Positions 6,313 through 12,759 are shown, counted from the stretch's first letter. The stretch: 18,056 nucleotides of DNA from CAYJXA01 sp964404595 (GCA_964404595.1 CAYOKQ010000031.1:1-18056); one strand, 5' to 3'. Numbers and translations are program-made. Notes: generated by a model from the sequence alone, not told the origin.

Positions 6313-6717
6313 TCATCTTTTTACACCCTGCAATTGATCTTCTATCTCTCCTCTCTTTTTTGCAGAGTGGAGTGCAACGCCGGTGGTTACTCCTCCTGCA
6401 ACCGTGGAAGCTCCGCCTATGCCTAACATCCCAGCTCCAGCTACTATCATGGGAATACCAATTATGGCTCCAATGAGAGTTAAGGTTAACAAAATACCAA
6501 ATAATATCAATAATATCCCACCAATAATACTAAAAATTCCTAATACTATCCCCGTGCTACCAACTATACCTCCAGCTATGGCTTTTACGGCATGGCCTGT
6601 TCTCTTTCCTTGAAGATAATTCTTTTGATCTTCTGACAGTCCCATATCTAACTCTTTGCCACATTCCGGGCAAAATTTAGTTCTGGTTACTGATACACTG
6701 CAATTTGGACATTTCAT
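6313..6717 (-). CDS. Zinc-ribbon protein with glycine-rich membrane hairpin
   Basis: I start at the ATG at 6717 because GGAG precedes it at the right distance and the protein then begins directly with the zinc ribbon MKCPNCSVSVTRTKFCPECGKEL (two CPxC knuckles, four Cys). A longer frame from 6765 would overlap the upstream gene. After a linker, residues about 45-120 are very hydrophobic and rich in Gly, Ile, Ala and Leu (AIAGGIVGSTGIVLGIFSII, then IIGIPMIVAGAGMLGIGGA), giving two to four membrane passes of glycine-zipper type. A charged tail ends the protein. The ribbon should face the cytoplasm. It is third in a run of three zinc-ribbon membrane genes. Function unknown. Confidence 0.72.
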   Translation of the reverse strand: MKCPNCSVSVTRTKFCPECGKELDMGLSEDQKNYLQGKRTGHAVKAIAGGIVGSTGIVLGIFSIIGGILLILFGILLTLTLIGAIIGIPMIVAGAGMLGIGGASTVAGGVTTGVALHSAKKRGEIEDQLQGVKR

Positions 6718-6737
6718 TTTGAACTCCATAATAATTT

Positions 6738-7277
6738 TTATGTTGAATACGCATTTCCAGAACATTTCCAGCTTCTAAATCCAGAGGCATCAAAATCAAA
6801 ATTTATTTTTCTTACTTCATTTTTAGACATATAAATGGTCTGTTCTTTACTATTATCAAAGCGAGCATCTGTTTGATCTAATTTTCCAATTACCCGCACA
6901 TTCCCATCTCCCCCATAATTCTCAACTGTGACCGCAACTTTTACTCGATAATCAAGACCGTATCCTTCACATTGAACATCAGTCACGTATGGATCGGGCG
7001 GTTGGATTGCCCTAATGGCGCTTCCGGTAATAGTCCCCCCTGTTGCCACGGCATCAAAGAGTAGAAAAGCGCCAACTGCAAGTGCCCCTAAGATGAAAAT
7101 GCCTAAGAACCATGGCCAGATTCTGGTGGGAGAACTATTAGGAGCTGGTTGATTATGGTGGCTATCTATAGTTGTTGGTTTTTCTATTTTCTCAAATGTA
7201 GCATGTGTTTCATCACATTTTGTGCATAGCTTGGTTCCTGTTTGTAATTTTGTTCCGCAGTCAGGGCAGTATTTCAT
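6738..7277 (-). CDS. Zinc-ribbon, single-pass membrane protein with exported beta-domain
   Basis: The 179-residue protein starts with a zinc ribbon (KYCPDCGTKLQTGTKLCTKC). A polar linker and one membrane helix follow at about 53-75 (WPWFLGIFILGALAVGAFLLF), then TGSAI. The exported part (about 85-179) is beta-rich, with VTDVQCEGYGLDYRVKVAVTVENYGG and VRVIGKLDQTD. It resembles the FxxKxTVxNxG pattern of CARDB or similar Ig-like adhesion domains and carries two Cys that could pair. The predicted topology is cytoplasmic ribbon and extracellular domain. Its ATG overlaps the TGA of the upstream zinc-ribbon gene (ATGA), and a GGAGGAAGGA Shine-Dalgarno region precedes it, so the two are translationally coupled. 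Confidence 0.75.
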   Translation of the reverse strand: MKYCPDCGTKLQTGTKLCTKCDETHATFEKIEKPTTIDSHHNQPAPNSSPTRIWPWFLGIFILGALAVGAFLLFDAVATGGTITGSAIRAIQPPDPYVTDVQCEGYGLDYRVKVAVTVENYGGDGNVRVIGKLDQTDARFDNSKEQTIYMSKNEVRKINFDFDASGFRSWKCSGNAYST

Positions 7278-7597
7278 TTATCCTTCCTCCAAATAGCAAT
7301 CATTGATATTATAAAAATTATTAATGGAAATGGTGCAAAAAGAATCATTATGCTGAAAGGTAAAATGAAAAAAAGAACAGCGTTGCCTCCTACAACGAAA
7401 ATTAATGCCAGCATTACTGATAAAAATACTTTTAGCATAAGCCATATTCTACTTTTCTTTGGTTCATTTTGAAATTCCTTTCTTGATAACTGTGGTTGAG
7501 CAGTGTCATCCTTGGAAGTATTTATTTTTCCACAATGGGAACAAAATTTGGACCACTTTTGGAGCTTTGTTCCGCAATTCTGGCAGTAGATGAGCAT
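7274..7597 (-). CDS. Small zinc-ribbon membrane protein
   Basis: The start at 7597 lies 2 bp after the stop of the large lipoprotein gene and begins directly with the zinc ribbon MLIYCQNCGTKLQKWSKFCSHCG. A longer frame from 7624 would overlap that gene. A polar linker is followed by two strongly hydrophobic segments (LMLKVFLSVMLALIFVVGG and a second after FFILPFSIMILFAPFPLIIF), then IWRKDK. It looks like a small two-pass or hairpin membrane protein with a cytoplasmic ribbon. The stop overlaps the next start by 4 bp. The three ribbon proteins in a row share only the ribbon and differ in their membrane parts. Function unknown. Confidence 0.7.
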   Translation of the reverse strand: MLIYCQNCGTKLQKWSKFCSHCGKINTSKDDTAQPQLSRKEFQNEPKKSRIWLMLKVFLSVMLALIFVVGGNAVLFFILPFSIMILFAPFPLIIFIISMIAIWRKDK

Positions 7598-7599
7598 CT

Positions 7600-9723
7600 T
7601 TATTCCCGACAGCCTCCTTCGCAAACATCATACACATAAATCTCGCTATCCGTTGCGGTCACATCTTTGACATAGGCTACTTTACAGTCAGAAATAGACG
7701 GGTTATAATCAGCATGCAAAGGGTCATTTGATATATTCAGAATGGCATCGGTGCAACAATCCATAGTTTCTGCTAAATCGCAGACATAAATTTCTTTACC
7801 ACCGGTTCTTTCCGAGGTGAAGGCAACTCTTCTGTTGTAAATTGATGGCTCATAGTTGGGTCCGCAGTCTGTAAGTCTTTCTAACTCACTTGCTTCAATA
7901 TCATAATGGTACAGTTGTCTGGGGCCATCGCGATCTGAAACGAAAACTACATCATTACCATGAATAGTGGGACGATACCCATTCTCGCCGTATCCTAATC
8001 CTGATATTAATGTAACGGTACCATCAGTAATATTTCCGAGATACACTCGCTGATCTCCATCTCTTTGAGACGTAAACGCAACATAATCGCCGTCCATCGT
8101 TGGAAACTCTTCCCCTTCCCCAAAGTTTTGGACAAAATCGCCCGTGGTTGCATTTCTGACTTCTATTGTTCTGCTGGCACCAGCTATTTTCTGAAAAACA
8201 ACTCGCTCTTCTCTAATAAAAGGCGTATGCCCTGCTATTCCAAAATCGGAACGTAAATCGATAATACTACTGCTTGAGGTGTCAAGGACATAAATAAAAT
8301 TGGAGATCAGGTCATCATCGACGGGGTCGTTCTCAAGCCATGCACATTCTAACGCTATTTTATCACCACTAATAGATCCATTCTCGCAGTAAGGGTCTAA
8401 CCAATTACAAGCCCCCCATTCAAAACCGCAACCCACACCACTTGGATCATCCAGTGGGTCGGATACAATTTCAATTATCCCATTTGAAGTATCGGCAAAA
8501 TAAACATGTTTTCTTCCGCTTATTCCTCGATCAGACGTAAATACCAAACTATCTCCATTAATATTGGGCTGGAGGTCTCTAGCAGGATCATTTGACACAT
8601 TAATCCAATTATCGATAGAGCAAATTCCAGAATCAACCCAGCGTTCCTCAACACATATCTCTGTACGTGTCCCTTCTCCATCATAACCGCAACACGAATC
8701 GTATCTCTCAGTTCCTTCTAGACATTCAGGACAATCATCCAGATCAACATCAAACCATTCTCCGCCAATACACTCTTGCGTATACGATGATCTAATCGGC
8801 GTAGGGCAATCGACAAGCCTGGTAAAATTATCTAATTCACCATCGCAGTCATTATCTAAGTTGTCACACAGTTCTGCAGCCGGTATGCCCACAACAGCAT
8901 CACAACCACTATAATCTGGGCTCCATCCCAATGTTCGTTCACATATTTTATATTCTAATCCGCTTCGTATGCATTCTCCAACTCCCGCAGAGCAATCCCG
9001 AGAAGGGGCAATTAAACCATTGTCAATTAAGCCATCACAATCGTTATCTACGCCATCACAACTTTCTTCTAGAGGCATACCAACCGGAGCATCACACAGT
9101 ACAGATAAAGCATCAAGGCTGCATACATAAGAGCCACTTCGTATACATTCTCCCAGCAGACCATTATCACACTCATCGCCTACGGGGAACCCATTGTCAT
9201 TATTCCCATCACAGTCTTGATCAATAGTATCGCACAATTCCAGAGCTTTAGGATGAATTGTTTGATTATTATCGTTACAATCATCCGGGTTATAGATGTA
9301 ACCTTCAAGAATTCCTTTTGGATTATCAGAATAGTTTAAACAAGATATGACGGTCGTATTTTTGTCCCCAAATCCATCTTGATCAACATCTCTGTATACG
9401 GTTCTTCCAGCATTTTCATCAATCTGGCCATCGCAATTATTATCAAGATGATCACAGAATTCGATAGCGCCGGGGAAAATACTGTTGTTTTTATCATCGC
9501 AGTCCACCAGAGCGTTACAGTCTGGACCTGCGTAAAATGTATCCTTGTCTTTATCAGTACATAGAACCTGGTCGCCTGAATTTTGGGCATCAGTATGGAT
9601 AGCAGAACCGGCATCAGGTTTTATACTCTCACCAAACGTATCACTTCCACAGCCAATGGCAATTGCATAAAATCCGGCAGTAAATATGCCTTTTTTGACC
9701 GATCTAATTATTTTCTCAAGCAT
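7600..9723 (-). CDS. Large lipoprotein: four MopE-type CDxxDxDCDG motifs plus TolB-like beta-propeller
   Basis: I start at the ATG at 9723 (707 aa). GGAG precedes it, it opens a lipoprotein signal (IAIGC, Cys 25), and the ATG at 9750 lies inside the TATA box. Four copies of the MopE-type putative metal-binding motif occur: CDHLDNNCDGQIDE (90), CDTIDQDCDGNNDN (164), CDGVDNDCDGLIDN (222) and CDNLDNDCDGELDN (286). An EF-hand-like DVDQDGFGD sits at about 112. Residues about 380-707 hold five or more TolB/PD40-type blades (xxINGDSLVFTSDRG, MDGDYVAFTSQRDGDQRVYL, IHGNDVVFVSDRDGPRQLY, YNRRVAFTSERTGGKEIYV). Location: outer face of the cytoplasmic membrane. Calcium binding is likely from the Asp pattern; the ligand of the propeller is unknown. 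It heads the surface operon. MopE repeats are abundant in Myxococcota and also occur in DPANN surface proteins. Confidence 0.88.
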   Translation of the reverse strand: MLEKIIRSVKKGIFTAGFYAIAIGCGSDTFGESIKPDAGSAIHTDAQNSGDQVLCTDKDKDTFYAGPDCNALVDCDDKNNSIFPGAIEFCDHLDNNCDGQIDENAGRTVYRDVDQDGFGDKNTTVISCLNYSDNPKGILEGYIYNPDDCNDNNQTIHPKALELCDTIDQDCDGNNDNGFPVGDECDNGLLGECIRSGSYVCSLDALSVLCDAPVGMPLEESCDGVDNDCDGLIDNGLIAPSRDCSAGVGECIRSGLEYKICERTLGWSPDYSGCDAVVGIPAAELCDNLDNDCDGELDNFTRLVDCPTPIRSSYTQECIGGEWFDVDLDDCPECLEGTERYDSCCGYDGEGTRTEICVEERWVDSGICSIDNWINVSNDPARDLQPNINGDSLVFTSDRGISGRKHVYFADTSNGIIEIVSDPLDDPSGVGCGFEWGACNWLDPYCENGSISGDKIALECAWLENDPVDDDLISNFIYVLDTSSSSIIDLRSDFGIAGHTPFIREERVVFQKIAGASRTIEVRNATTGDFVQNFGEGEEFPTMDGDYVAFTSQRDGDQRVYLGNITDGTVTLISGLGYGENGYRPTIHGNDVVFVSDRDGPRQLYHYDIEASELERLTDCGPNYEPSIYNRRVAFTSERTGGKEIYVCDLAETMDCCTDAILNISNDPLHADYNPSISDCKVAYVKDVTATDSEIYVYDVCEGGCRE

Positions 9724-9748
9724 TTTACTCTCCACTAGGGGTACTGCC

Positions 9749-9756
9749 ATATAAAT
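9749..9756 (-). promoter_or_regulatory. TATA box of the surface-protein operon
   Basis: ATTTATAT on the minus strand, centred 30 bp upstream of the ATG at 9723, implying a leaderless start. It overlaps the upstream in-frame ATG at 9750, which rules that codon out as the start. Confidence 0.58.
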
Positions 9757-9793
9757 CTTTCGGTAATTTTTCAGTAATAAAGAAGAACTACTG

Positions 9794-9802
9794 TTTTAAT
9801 AC
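9794..9802 (+). promoter_or_regulatory. TATA-like box for the winged-helix gene
   Basis: TTTTAATAC, centred 25 bp upstream of the ATG at 9823. It is back to back with the surface-operon promoter 38 bp away, so one regulator bound here could control both directions. Confidence 0.42.
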
Positions 9803-9822
9803 TGTATTATTTCTAAAGGGCA

Positions 9823-10098
9823 ATGGAGAAGACTGATGTTGAAACGTATAGCTGGATTTTGCGTGGGTCGCAAAGAAGAAAGATCCTCAAAGCAATGGAC
9901 AAACCTAAAACTCCTACAATTGTGCAGGAAGAAACGAAAATCAAAGTAAGCAATGTGTCGGATGTTCTGCGAGAAATGGAAGATAAAGGGCTGGCAACAT
10001 GCCTTAATCCCAAAGATAAAAAAGGCAGGCTTTATACATTAACCAAAAAAGGATTCAAAGTGAGAGAAGGAGTGGCCAGTTATGGCAAAGGTTCTTAA
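9823..10098 (+). CDS. Winged-helix transcriptional regulator
   Basis: The 91-residue single-domain protein begins YSWILRGSQRRKILKAMDKP, a typical first helix of archaeal winged-helix regulators. It continues with a recognition helix in IKVSNVSDVLREMEDKGL and a wing ending RLYTLTKKG. This fits the small ArsR/MarR-like families common in archaea. It is divergent from the MopE lipoprotein operon, with only about 100 bp between start codons and both TATA boxes in between. Control of the surface operon or of itself is therefore plausible (inference). Its stop overlaps that of the AbiEii gene tail to tail by 4 bp. Confidence 0.82.
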   Translation: MEKTDVETYSWILRGSQRRKILKAMDKPKTPTIVQEETKIKVSNVSDVLREMEDKGLATCLNPKDKKGRLYTLTKKGFKVREGVASYGKGS

Positions 10099-10841
10099 GT
10101 TTCTGACAAGAATAACAGCACTTCCTTCTTTATTTGCTCATATGGAATAACTCTCCCAGCTAATCTTGATATGTCTCGTTCATAATCTTGTTTAGAACAG
10201 ATCTTGCTGAAATCTAAAGCTACTTTTTCTTTCTGTGCTTTTTTCTTCAATAAAGCTCGGTCTAACTTTATCTTCGCAGTGGCCATAAACCAGACATCAT
10301 AAAGGTCCCGTCCTTTTTTTCTGTTCACTAAAGCAATCACTTTTTCCGCCAGGATCTCCTGTAAATTCATAACCAGTATCAGGAGGTTCTGAGTCGTTTC
10401 CGGATACTCACTTTTAATTATTTTCCATTCTGGCTTTAGGAAAGTTCCAGTCCGATATCCTGCGTCAATACGAAATTTGTTCTGTGTTTGGGTGATGCCG
10501 GTAAATAATGGGCCATCTATCCCGATAGTACAGGCGTAAGAATCTGCAAATACCTCTTCCTTGATAAAGTGATTATTCACACCCACTTCCTTAATTCTTT
10601 CTAAAGTATGATGCACTTGTTCTTTGAATTCTTCTACTTTTGTAATATTAAAATCTAAATCTTCTGAAAATCGATCAACTCCTAATAGGTATTTCAAACA
10701 AGTTCCTCCTTTAAAAACAGCATGATCATATTTCTTATAATAAAAATAAAGGAATAATTTCAGCAGATAATCTTTCTCCTGCTGGTATAGATTTAATCCA
10801 GTTTTGGCTGAAATCCGGTTCACTTCTTCTTTGCTAATCAT
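10095..10841 (-). CDS. abiEii: AbiEii-type nucleotidyltransferase toxin
   Basis: The 248-residue protein has the signature of the AbiEii/AbiGii nucleotidyltransferase family. FKGGTCLKYLLG at about 44-55 is followed by RFSEDLDF at about 57-64, giving the GG(T/S) loop and the catalytic DxD. RDLYDVWFM at about 179-187 is the second conserved block, preceded by EILAEKVIAL. In characterised AbiE systems the enzyme uses NTPs to modify tRNA 3' ends or a related target, stopping growth; here the target is unknown. The upstream AbiEi gene overlaps its start by 8 bp, the usual antitoxin-then-toxin order. All visible catalytic residues are intact. Confidence 0.92.
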   Translation of the reverse strand: MISKEEVNRISAKTGLNLYQQEKDYLLKLFLYFYYKKYDHAVFKGGTCLKYLLGVDRFSEDLDFNITKVEEFKEQVHHTLERIKEVGVNNHFIKEEVFADSYACTIGIDGPLFTGITQTQNKFRIDAGYRTGTFLKPEWKIIKSEYPETTQNLLILVMNLQEILAEKVIALVNRKKGRDLYDVWFMATAKIKLDRALLKKKAQKEKVALDFSKICSKQDYERDISRLAGRVIPYEQIKKEVLLFLSET

Positions 10842-11592
10842 TGATCATCACCTTCCAGATTAGATTATAATGAGGGGCATTTCCCTTTACGGGGTTGAGT
10901 TTGATTATTCCTTTAGGCAAATTTCTCTTTAATTCCGGGACGATAGTGCTTTTTAATTTTAAGCTTTCGATTAAATATCCTAATCGCGCCCCACAGGATT
11001 TATTTTTAAATTGTTGCAGATAATGTAAAAGAACCTTCTGATTAATTTCCGGCCAGGCATTTTTTAATATCTTCCTCACTTCTTCCATTCCTCCGCACCA
11101 TTCCGGCTTAAAAATTATTTCCACTATCAATTTTTCCTTTTCCGCAATAGGAAACTGCTGTTCTTTATGATAACCGAAAAATTTCTGCGGCTGGCAGGTG
11201 GCAGTTTCAATATTGAAATTACTTATTCTGATTATTGGATACTGTTTAGTTGAGACCACTTGAACCATATTTATTTGCTGTTCGGTGAAACCATAATATG
11301 ATGCCGCAGTCCAGAAACTGATATAAGAAGGGGCCGTGACGATAGTGGCAATGGCAAAAATATTTTCTGGTACTTTCTCAGTGATGACATAATGGTTTTT
11401 TCTGACCAGAGTTATGGTTTTTTTCTTTTTGAGCGAGGTTAAAGTGTTTGTGATGGTGGCACGTTTCCATTTGCTCAACTTTCTTATAGTGGAGGGAGAA
11501 AAGACGGTAAATTCTTGAACAAGGTTGAGGAGCGCAGATTCATGTTTGGAGAGTGCTTTATAACTTTTATAACTATCATTTAATTTTTCCAT
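10834..11592 (-). CDS. abiEi: AbiEi-type antitoxin and autorepressor
   Basis: The 252-residue protein has an N-terminal winged-helix region (about 15-70: SPSTIRKLSKWKRATITNTL, then LKKKKTITLVRKNHYVI). A larger AbiEi C-terminal domain follows (SYISFWTAASYYGFTEQ, then TKQYPIIRISN and PIAEKEKLIVEIIFKPEW). In the type IV AbiE systems AbiEi counteracts AbiEii without a stable complex and represses its own promoter through inverted repeats. Here a 13-bp inverted repeat straddles the start codon. The mRNA appears leaderless, with a TATA box centred 30 bp upstream of the ATG at 11592. The overlap with the toxin gene suggests translational coupling. Confidence 0.88.
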   Translation of the reverse strand: MEKLNDSYKSYKALSKHESALLNLVQEFTVFSPSTIRKLSKWKRATITNTLTSLKKKKTITLVRKNHYVITEKVPENIFAIATIVTAPSYISFWTAASYYGFTEQQINMVQVVSTKQYPIIRISNFNIETATCQPQKFFGYHKEQQFPIAEKEKLIVEIIFKPEWCGGMEEVRKILKNAWPEINQKVLLHYLQQFKNKSCGARLGYLIESLKLKSTIVPELKRNLPKGIIKLNPVKGNAPHYNLIWKVMIND

Positions 11593-11613
11593 ATTTTAAC
11601 TATAAAAGTTATA
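11559..11613. promoter_or_regulatory. 13-bp inverted repeat flanking the AbiEi start codon, candidate operator
   Basis: TATAACTTTTATA at 11559-11571 and its exact reverse complement TATAAAAGTTATA at 11601-11613 are separated by 29 bp. The first lies about 20 bp inside the AbiEi coding sequence and the second between the TATA box and the start. A nested TAACT-ATAAA-AGTTA palindrome lies at 11597-11611. Known AbiEi repressors bind paired inverted repeats in their own promoter, which makes this the best operator candidate. The low complexity of the A/T-rich sequence is a caution. Confidence 0.55.
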
Positions 11614-11618
11614 TTAAG

Positions 11619-11626
11619 ATATAAAG
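11619..11626 (-). promoter_or_regulatory. TATA box of the AbiE operon
   Basis: CTTTATAT on the minus strand, centred 30 bp upstream of the AbiEi ATG. The upstream arm of the inverted repeat lies directly downstream of it. Confidence 0.55.
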
Positions 11627-11686
11627 GTTTCGTTCCTAAAGCTCGTGGCTAACTTTTTCTATCAAAAATAATGGAAGAAGAAAAAG

Positions 11687-11789
11687 TAGCCCTGCTCGGA
11701 TTCGAACCGAGGTCACAGCCTCCAAAGGGCCGTATGCATCGACTTCCTCCTATCGCTAAGATGGAATTAGTCCACTACACAACAGGGCT
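11687..11789 (-). tRNA. tRNA-Gln(UUG) with a 28-nt D-loop intron
   Basis: The minus strand folds into a tRNA once 28 nt are removed. The acceptor AGCCCTG/CAGGGCT is perfect, with discriminator A at 11687. The T-arm is CTCGG-TTCGAAT-CCGAG. The anticodon arm is CGGCC-CTTTGGA-GGCTG with anticodon TTG. The D-stem GTGT pairs with GCAT only across the intron. A standard bulge-helix-bulge is visible: helix GACT/AGTC, bulges AAT and GAT, then inner helix TCC/GGA. Cleavage gives exon 1 at 11767-11789, intron 11739-11766 and exon 2 at 11687-11738. The mature length of 75 nt agrees with a normal tRNA. CCA is not encoded. A T-run follows the 3' end. The upstream homing-endonuclease frame ends inside the intron. 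Confidence 0.9.
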
Positions 11790-12469
11790 ATCTTATTACG
11801 ATGTTTTGGATTGCTAAAGCCAATCTCTTTATAAAATTTACCCAGCTCAGTTTTTTTAGTGATGTATACTTTAGGAGTCTTCTTGCCATCTTTATAATTA
11901 TATATTTTGGAACAGTTGATGCCTACCTTCAAGAGTCCCTCCCGAAAATCCCTCAGCAGAGTGTCGTTTCGATTAGTGAAACAAATTTGCCAAAATCCTG
12001 GCCAGTGTGGAAGCAACTCGTAGATAGAACCGTCAGTATCAACCAATCCCTTAATGCATGCTTTGAGATATGGGTCATTTTCAAATACACAGGGAGGGAT
12101 TGTTTCCTGACTTTTTATTTTATCACCGGCGGCTAAGCCTATAGAAAATAGAAATTCCAGAAGTCTTTTACTATGAACTTTGATAAATAATTCGTTGAAT
12201 GTTTTATGTTGAGACACTTTAGATTCTACACCAAAAAGAGAATCGCATAGCGGCTTGACGTAATTCAGCAAATATTCCCTATCTTTTCTAGAGTCACCAA
12301 CAATAGTGAGTGTATACCTTTTGGCGTATTCAATACTCCCATCACCAAGAATTATTCCTATAAGTTCAGCTAACTTCTCACTTTTTTCTGGAATCTTTAT
12401 CTCTTTAATATTTCCTCTGGAAACCTCGCCAGTTAGAGACTTTTTTAAATCAAATTTTTGCATATTCAT
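11756..12469 (-). CDS. LAGLIDADG homing endonuclease overlapping the tRNA-Gln gene
   Basis: This 237-residue protein carries both LAGLIDADG motifs: LAELIGIILGDGS at about 33-45 and LKACIKGLVDTDGS at about 135-148, each with its catalytic Asp (about 43 and 146). The size fits a monomeric double-motif enzyme that makes a specific double-strand cut. It is on the same strand as tRNA-Gln. Its last ten codons (ALLCSGLIPS) are read from tRNA exon 1 and intron, and the TAG stop (11756-11758) lies in the intron. RNase P cleavage of a common transcript would therefore remove the stop from the mRNA. The frame shows no break, so the enzyme may be active. The second Met (codon 3) is an alternative start. 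Inteins and group I introns are not visible around it. Confidence 0.88.
   Translation of the reverse strand: MNMQKFDLKKSLTGEVSRGNIKEIKIPEKSEKLAELIGIILGDGSIEYAKRYTLTIVGDSRKDREYLLNYVKPLCDSLFGVESKVSQHKTFNELFIKVHSKRLLEFLFSIGLAAGDKIKSQETIPPCVFENDPYLKACIKGLVDTDGSIYELLPHWPGFWQICFTNRNDTLLRDFREGLLKVGINCSKIYNYKDGKKTPKVYITKKTELGKFYKEIGFSNPKHRNKIALLCSGLIPS
11828..11836 (-). promoter_or_regulatory. TATA-like box for tRNA-Gln inside the endonuclease gene
   Basis: TTTTATAAA on the minus strand lies within the endonuclease coding sequence, centred 43 bp upstream of tRNA position 1. It predicts a start about 17 nt before the tRNA. It would allow the tRNA to be transcribed independently of the endonuclease. 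Confidence 0.4.
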
Positions 12470-12587
12470 TTTGAATCACATCCTATTATGCCGAAACAAG
12501 TCATATGATTTTTTACACAGTCGAATAGCATAATGAATCTGGTTAAGTGCTTTCATGGTGATGAAAAATGAATATGCAAAAATTTGA
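12450..12587. repeat. 23-bp perfect inverted repeat duplicating the endonuclease start region
   Basis: The minus-strand sequence at 12472-12450, which includes the endonuclease ATG and first codons, recurs exactly on the plus strand at 12565-12587. Both read AAAATG-AATATG-CAAAAATTTGA, and similarity continues weakly upstream (GTGAT). The plus copy opens only about 21 codons (MNMQKFEKRQVYK, then unrelated) before a stop. The 92-bp spacer is A/T-rich. It may be an insertion scar, a duplicated gene start, or a protein or RNA structural site. Confidence 0.7.
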
Positions 12588-12597
12588 GAAAAGACAA

Positions 12598-12740
12598 GTA
12601 TATAAAGTCTCGGCGAGGTTGTCTTGTGGGTGAGTGGCATACTGAAAGAAATTCTATAAAGCGGAAATTTTGTGTTATAGGCCGTAAAGCCAGTGGACAA
12701 ATGCTCTTAGAAAAGTGTCCAGTGGCTAGGATATACTTTG
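12598..12740 (+). ncRNA. Candidate structured RNA or leader; otherwise gene-free stretch
   Basis: The interval 12470-12796 has no gene I can support. It holds a TATA-like GTATATAAAG at 12598-12607 (readable in either direction) and a CTCGGCGAG palindrome just after it. Two hairpins follow: CTATAA/TTATAG (12654-12659 with 12675-12680), and an 11-bp stem with one mismatch, GCCAGTGGACA/TGTCCAGTGGC (12689-12699 with 12716-12726, 16-nt loop). No tRNA T-loop, C/D boxes in proper order, or convincing ACA box is present. Strand is uncertain. This could be a small RNA or part of the insertion associated with the endonuclease gene. Confidence 0.25.
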
Positions 12741-12750
12741 TCATCGAAAC

Positions 12751-12759
12751 CTATAAATA
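12751..12759 (+). promoter_or_regulatory. TATA box for the membrane protein and B3/B4 gene pair
   Basis: CTATAAATA is a good archaeal TATA box. The start should fall near 12781, leaving a leader of about 16 nt that carries the AGAGGT Shine-Dalgarno sequence (12784-12789) of the GTG start at 12797. Confidence 0.55.

Noticed and set aside
7600..9750. ATG at 9750 as start of the MopE/propeller lipoprotein
   Set aside because: It lies inside the predicted TATA box. The ATG at 9723 has GGAG upstream and starts a clean lipoprotein signal.
12558..12644. C/D-box guide RNA suggested by GTGATGA at 12558 and CTGA at 12642
   Set aside because: The boxes are about 85 nt apart and no D' or C' boxes lie between. 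Archaeal C/D RNAs are about 50-60 nt, and the first box overlaps the 23-bp repeat region.
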